28,056 nt of DNA, taken from contig CBFDCK010000028.1 of assembly GCA_965603285.1 (NCBI GenBank), positions 1 through 28,056 of the forward strand, read 5' to 3'. Shown here piece after piece: positions 24,213 to 28,056 of the stretch (position 1 is the stretch's first letter; each line of letters starts with the position of its first letter). Origin of the DNA: JAUWPO01 sp965603285 (GTDB lineage Bacteria; Chloroflexota; Anaerolineae; Anaerolineales; UBA4823). The notes beneath the pieces were generated by a model, which had not been told where the DNA came from, made no database searches, and saw nothing but the letters and a program-made list of their open reading frames with translations. The translations under genes were made by a program, and so were the position numbers.

Positions 24213-24229
24213 TATAATACGGGTATAAT
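24213..24229 (+). promoter_or_regulatory. Tandem TATAAT elements before tgt
   Basis: Two perfect TATAAT hexamers (24213-24218 and 24224-24229) lie 35-50 bases before tgt. No convincing -35 is at the right distance from either. The 264-base gap between the aminotransferase and tgt is otherwise AT-rich and shows no gene. Confidence 0.35.
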
Positions 24230-24263
24230 CATTCCTCGTTCTGCAAGCAGCGATCCTGTATTA

Positions 24264-25397
24264 ATGTTAAAAACCATGAATGCATCAACATCCATTTTTT
24301 CTTTTGATATACAAGCCTCACAGGGAGATGCACGAGCCGGTGTCCTGCACACTCCTCATGGTGATATCTTGACACCCGTCTTTGCACCTGTAGGAACTCA
24401 AGCAAGTGTAAAAGCAGTCACTCCTGCTCAATTAAACGAATTGGGCGCAAGCTTAGTTCTCGCTAACACCTACCATCTCTATTTAAGACCAGGCGAAGAA
24501 TTGATTGCGGAATTTGGTGGGCTGCATGACTTCATGAATTGGCATCACCCACTGTTGACCGATTCGGGCGGATATCAAGTTTATTCGCAAGCCGCAAATC
24601 GGAGTATATCGGACGAAGGAGTGATATTCAGAAGTCATATTGATGGTTCCACTCATCACTTCACACCTGAAAAGTCAATCGTAATCCAGGAAAAGTTAGG
24701 TGCCGATATCATCATGACCTTTGATGAATGTGCACCACCATATGACTATAAGTACAATCAACAAGCGTTATTACGAACCCATAAATGGGCAGAACGCTGC
24801 CTGAAATCCAAAAAACGTTCCGATCAAGCTTTGTTCGGCATCGTACAAGGTGGGGTCTTTCCTGATCTACGCCACAAATCCGCAAAATTTATCTCCTCCC
24901 TTGATTTCCCTGGTCACGCAATTGGCGGATTATCAGTTGGTGAGACGAAAGATGAAATGAAATCAATGTTAGAATTCGTAAACGCAGTTTTGCCTGAAGA
25001 TAAACCACGTTATTTGATGGGAGTTGGCACACCAGAAGATTTATTGAACGCCGTAATTAGGGGTGTTGATATATTTGACTGTGTATTGCCAACGCGGCTT
25101 GCACGCCATAACACGGCAATGGTGCCTAAAGATAAACTAAATCTAACAAATGCAGTTTTTGCGAAAGATTCACGCCCAATAGACGACACTTGTACCTGCT
25201 ATACATGCCAACATTTTTCACGAGCATATCTACGCCACTTGATCGTCGCTAAAGAAATGTTATCGGCAACTCTCCTTTCTATACACAACCTCCATACCCT
25301 ACTTGAATTCGTAAAAGAAATGCGCCAATCAATCCTCGATGCTCGTTTCAACGACTTTGTTGAGAGCTTCATATTAGGCGAACACAGTGGCAAATAA
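24264..25397 (+). CDS. tgt: tRNA-guanine transglycosylase
   Basis: Exchanges guanine 34 for the queuosine precursor preQ1 in GUN anticodon tRNAs. The 377-residue protein has Asp100 in LTDSGGYQVYS, the base-recognition IVQGG, GGLSVGE, the nucleophile Asp272 in IFDCVLPTRLAR, and a complete zinc site: C310-x-C312-x2-C315-x25-His341. Length is normal. Tyr in place of the common Phe of DSGGFQ is seen in other members. Start ATG 24264 is used; ATG 24276 is an alternative and neither has a clear ribosome-binding site. No other queuosine gene is in the window. uppP follows 27 bases downstream, probably co-transcribed. Confidence 0.96.
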   Translation: MLKTMNASTSIFSFDIQASQGDARAGVLHTPHGDILTPVFAPVGTQASVKAVTPAQLNELGASLVLANTYHLYLRPGEELIAEFGGLHDFMNWHHPLLTDSGGYQVYSQAANRSISDEGVIFRSHIDGSTHHFTPEKSIVIQEKLGADIIMTFDECAPPYDYKYNQQALLRTHKWAERCLKSKKRSDQALFGIVQGGVFPDLRHKSAKFISSLDFPGHAIGGLSVGETKDEMKSMLEFVNAVLPEDKPRYLMGVGTPEDLLNAVIRGVDIFDCVLPTRLARHNTAMVPKDKLNLTNAVFAKDSRPIDDTCTCYTCQHFSRAYLRHLIVAKEMLSATLLSIHNLHTLLEFVKEMRQSILDARFNDFVESFILGEHSGK

Positions 25398-25424
25398 ATA
25401 CTGGAAGCTCATGGGTGATTGTGT

Positions 25425-26237
25425 ATGACAGTTTTACAATCTATCCTTCTCGGTGTTATTCAAGGCTTGACCGAGTTTTTACCGATTTCAAGTTCAGGAC
25501 ACCTGGTTATCGTACCATATTTACTAGGTTGGCAAATACCAGCAACGGACGCATTTATCTTTAATGTACTCGTACAGGTGGCAACTTTAGTAGCTGTGAT
25601 CATATATTTCTGGAACGACCTGATTGCCTTAGCAAAAGCCATGCTTTTGGGCTTGAAAAACAAATCCCCGACGAAAACCCCACAAGCTCGTTTAGGATGG
25701 AATTTAATCCTCGCTACAATCCCTGCAGGGATTATCGGTTTATTACTTAAAGAAACTGTCGAGAACACATTCGCGAATCCTAAGCTTACAGCATTGTCAT
25801 TGTTCCTAACTGCCACTCTACTAATAATCGCAGAGAGAGTGGGAAAACGTGATCGCAACCTAGAACAGTTGGATTGGAAAGATGCACTCTGGATCGGTTT
25901 TTTGCAAGTTTTAGCGATTTTCCCAGGCGTCTCACGCTCAGGCGCAACAATCGCCGGAGGAATGACCCGCGATCTTGAACGTCCCACAGCAGCAAGGTTC
26001 TCATTCTTATTGTCCATCCCAATTATGCTTGCAGCCGGTTTATCTGCGACTTATGATCTAATCCGCAGCCCCTACGCTTTGCAGCTCCTGCCAACATTTA
26101 TCCCCGGTTTCATCTCGGCTGCAGTTGTCGGTTATCTTGCAATCCGTTGGATGTTACGTTTCTTAGTTGGTCATACCCTTTACATCTTTGCGGTTTATTG
26201 TACTGTAATGGGGTTGCTCGTTATTGTATCGAGTTAA
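25425..26237 (+). CDS. uppP: Undecaprenyl-diphosphate phosphatase (UppP/BacA)
   Basis: Recycles undecaprenyl diphosphate to the monophosphate carrier for peptidoglycan and other glycans. The 270-residue polytopic membrane protein has the two BacA signature regions: GLTEFLPISSSGH (14-26, catalytic Glu17) and PGVSRSGATI (167-176, Arg171). About eight hydrophobic segments are visible. ATG 25425 is chosen over TTG 25419, since it begins the canonical first segment and GGGTGA lies about 7 bases upstream. It probably shares a transcript with tgt. The carrier it recycles is the one used by the GT26-type and DUF2142-type enzymes of the polysaccharide operon, though the two loci are not linked. Confidence 0.96.
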   Translation: MTVLQSILLGVIQGLTEFLPISSSGHLVIVPYLLGWQIPATDAFIFNVLVQVATLVAVIIYFWNDLIALAKAMLLGLKNKSPTKTPQARLGWNLILATIPAGIIGLLLKETVENTFANPKLTALSLFLTATLLIIAERVGKRDRNLEQLDWKDALWIGFLQVLAIFPGVSRSGATIAGGMTRDLERPTAARFSFLLSIPIMLAAGLSATYDLIRSPYALQLLPTFIPGFISAAVVGYLAIRWMLRFLVGHTLYIFAVYCTVMGLLVIVSS

Positions 26238-26265
26238 CTGTAATCAATAAATTTATCTCAGTTAA
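26234..26265. terminator. Weak candidate hairpin between convergent uppP and ABC genes
   Basis: TTAACTG and CAGTTAA form a 7-bp inverted repeat with an 18-base loop. It starts over the uppP stop codon and ends 4 bases before the ABC gene stop. Neither side has a clear T run, so a terminator role is doubtful. Confidence 0.25.
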
Positions 26266-26268
26266 ATT

Positions 26269-28056
26269 CTAGTCCATAAATGTAAGCTGCTTAATCTCTT
26301 CAATATAGGCTAAACTTTGATGACGAAAATAGGTGTTATATAAATTCGCATACTCACCGCTTTTTGCCAGCAAATCTTCATGGTTCCCCTCTTCAACGAT
26401 CATCCCGCGTTCAAGTACAATGATCCGGTCAGCGGCCTTAACAGTTGAAAGACGATGGGCTATTAAAATGCTGGTTGTGTCTGCAAAGATCATGTCCAAC
26501 GCCTGTTGAATCTGCCATTCTGTAAACGGGTCAATGCTGGCGGTAGCTTCATCCAGGATAAATATCGCCGGTTTTTGTACTAATACACGCATCAAAGACA
26601 CTAATTGACGCTGCCCCATGGAGAGGAGTGCGCCTCGCTCACCCACTTCAGTGTCCAAACCATTCGCCAAGGTCCCCAACCACTCTCCCTCTCCAATCTT
26701 GTGCGCCAGTTCCTGAATTAAGGAATACACTTCTTTACTCGGACAAGTGTAGCAAATATTATCTGCCACAGTTCCCGAAAATAAAAAGGGGGTCTGGGAG
26801 ACAATACCAAGATGTGACCGGTAATCGTATAGATCAAATGAACGAATATCCATACCATCGATAAAGATCTGACCACCCTGGAATTCATAATACCTGGCGA
26901 TGAGCTTGGCAATCGAAGATTTACCAGCACCAGTGTGACCCACCAAAGCGATGGTCTCCCCAGGATAGACATGGAGATCAAAATCATTAAAAATCGATTC
27001 GTCATCTATATATTGGAAGTAAACATGCTGAAACATAATTTCCCCTCTTAGATCAGGCACATTTAAATTGTCATTTTGAACTACATTGGATTCTACATCC
27101 ATTAATGCAAACACCCGCTCCGAAGCCGAAAGACCGGATTGGATCTGAGCCCAAAATGCAGAAAGGTTCAATACCGGGAAGAAAAAACGGTCCAGACTTA
27201 TTAAAAACAAAAACCAAGCACCAGTGGAGATAATCCCCAAAGCAGCATTGATACCACCAATATATAGCAAAATTGCAGTCGCTATTCCCCCCAAGACATT
27301 TAATGCTGGAAACACCGACGAAAGAACTAACCCCCTTTGAACATTGACATGGTATGACTGCTTATTCGCTTGGTCAAATTCCTCAAAAATACTTGCTTCC
27401 TGTCGAAAATTCTTTGCTACCACAATCCCACTGACAGTTTCTTTGATCGTAGCGTTTACGTTCGCCATTGCACGCATTCCACTACGAGTGACTTTGCGAG
27501 CTAATTTCCGAAATCCGAGTGCCGCTAGAAACAATACTGGTAAAAATGCGAAAAGATAAAGTGAAAGCCTCAAATTTATGGAGACTAAAACCGCGCCTAA
27601 AATGACGGCTTGTACAATTTGAGCGAACAAATCGGTAATCAAAATCACAGTTTGTCCAAACTCATGTGTATCTGATGTGATCCGGGAGACGATCTTCCCA
27701 GAGGAGAATTCATCAAAGAACGAAAGATCATGATCAGAGGTTTCCCGGAATGCATCAATACGTAAGGCTAATACAATATCAGCCACCATGCGCACTACGA
27801 TTCTTCGCCGACCCCAATTCGCTATCCAAATTATTATTCCAGCCAGCAGTACAACCCCACAAAGTAAAACAATATCGTACATTGTTAGATTTTCATCCAA
27901 AGCATCAATACCACGTGAGACCAACAGAGGGGTAGCGGCAGCAGCTAGAGCAATCACTAGAAGCAAGAGCGTTACCATGATCAGTTGAAGGGTATATGGG
28001 CGAAAATATTCAGCGGCGCGGCTTACAAGCTGCTTGTCGGTATATTGACGATCGTA
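26269..28056 (-). CDS. ABC exporter, fused membrane and ATPase domains (5' end beyond window)
   Basis: The frame is open to the right edge; 595 residues are seen, and the 26 codons before ATG 27978 still encode plausible protein (RAAEYFRPYTLQLI joining the first membrane helix), so 27978 is not the start. An ABC transporter membrane domain with six helices (about 20-310 of the visible part) is followed by the ATPase: Walker A VGHTGAGKSS, Q-loop SQTPFLFSG, signature LSMGQRQ, Walker B IFILDEATAS with catalytic Glu, and switch His in IAHRLS. The signature has Met for the usual second Gly. This is the type IV exporter layout of MsbA and LmrA; substrate cannot be read. The partner, if it is a heterodimer, would lie beyond the edge. 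Confidence 0.93.
   Translation of the reverse strand, partial: YDRQYTDKQLVSRAAEYFRPYTLQLIMVTLLLLVIALAAAATPLLVSRGIDALDENLTMYDIVLLCGVVLLAGIIIWIANWGRRRIVVRMVADIVLALRIDAFRETSDHDLSFFDEFSSGKIVSRITSDTHEFGQTVILITDLFAQIVQAVILGAVLVSINLRLSLYLFAFLPVLFLAALGFRKLARKVTRSGMRAMANVNATIKETVSGIVVAKNFRQEASIFEEFDQANKQSYHVNVQRGLVLSSVFPALNVLGGIATAILLYIGGINAALGIISTGAWFLFLISLDRFFFPVLNLSAFWAQIQSGLSASERVFALMDVESNVVQNDNLNVPDLRGEIMFQHVYFQYIDDESIFNDFDLHVYPGETIALVGHTGAGKSSIAKLIARYYEFQGGQIFIDGMDIRSFDLYDYRSHLGIVSQTPFLFSGTVADNICYTCPSKEVYSLIQELAHKIGEGEWLGTLANGLDTEVGERGALLSMGQRQLVSLMRVLVQKPAIFILDEATASIDPFTEWQIQQALDMIFADTTSILIAHRLSTVKAADRIIVLERGMIVEEGNHEDLLAKSGEYANLYNTYFRHQSLAYIEEIKQLTFMD

Noticed and set aside
24000..24263. Small gene or RNA between the aminotransferase and tgt
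   Set aside because: No frame with a ribosome-binding site and no clear stable fold was seen; only TATAAT-like elements.
25460..26017. 185-residue minus-strand frame opposite uppP
   Set aside because: It is the antisense shadow of a gene with clear BacA motifs and has no recognisable domain or ribosome-binding site.
27976..27978. ATG as start of the ABC exporter
   Set aside because: The frame continues upstream to the window edge with coding-like sequence leading into the first helix; the gene is cut by the edge.

Overview
The window reads as a gene-dense chromosomal segment of a Chloroflexota bacterium, most likely class Anaerolineae. This is inferred from the mix of families: a CpXC zinc-finger protein, a small tail-anchored Ser/Thr kinase, a multi-domain GH3 enzyme with a membrane tail, YvcK beside the lower-glycolysis genes, and a DUF2142-like membrane protein. 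Base composition is moderate and even. I see no rRNA, tRNA, CRISPR array, insertion sequence or phage gene, and no intergenic gap reaches 300 bases.

Layout. (1) 1-5.8 kb, minus strand: a surface-polysaccharide operon. In transcription order it holds a NusG/RfaH-like antiterminator, GDP-mannose 4,6-dehydratase, a divergent second copy of that dehydratase, a WecG/TagA glycosyltransferase, a low-molecular-weight phosphatase, and a large membrane protein that runs off the left edge. (2) 5.9-10.6 kb, minus: lower glycolysis (yvcK, gapA, pgk, tpiA), with hairpins between several genes. (3) 10.7-13.1 kb: recJ (plus) converging on a family 2 glycosyltransferase (minus). (4) 13.2-17.8 kb, plus: a glycerophosphodiester phosphodiesterase, an orphan CoA-transferase beta-type subunit, and an exported GH3 hydrolase with an Ig-like domain and membrane tail. 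(5) 17.8-24.0 kb: a signalling block with a tail-anchored Ser/Thr kinase divergent from an FHA-winged-helix regulator, then an aminotransferase, a soluble GAF-PAS histidine kinase and a CpXC coiled-coil protein in one minus-strand run. (6) 24.2-28 kb: tgt and uppP (plus), converging on an ABC exporter cut by the right edge.

How the genes fit together. The antiterminator probably drives full-length transcription of the polysaccharide operon. Its leader holds a short upstream ORF whose Shine-Dalgarno lies in a hairpin, suggesting control at its own translation. YvcK, here with an N-terminal membrane extension, sits directly before gapA-pgk-tpiA, which agrees with its known link to carbon metabolism. 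The most system-like arrangement is the kinase and FHA-winged-helix pair sharing a 133-base control region. It looks like a compact phospho-threonine-to-promoter switch, resembling mycobacterial PknH/EmbR but with the domains in reverse order. Two genes (yvcK and the family 2 glycosyltransferase) have near-consensus promoters placed so that the transcript would start at or within a few bases of the ATG, suggesting leaderless mRNAs alongside genes with strong Shine-Dalgarno sites.

All calls come from reading motifs by eye. No database search was run.
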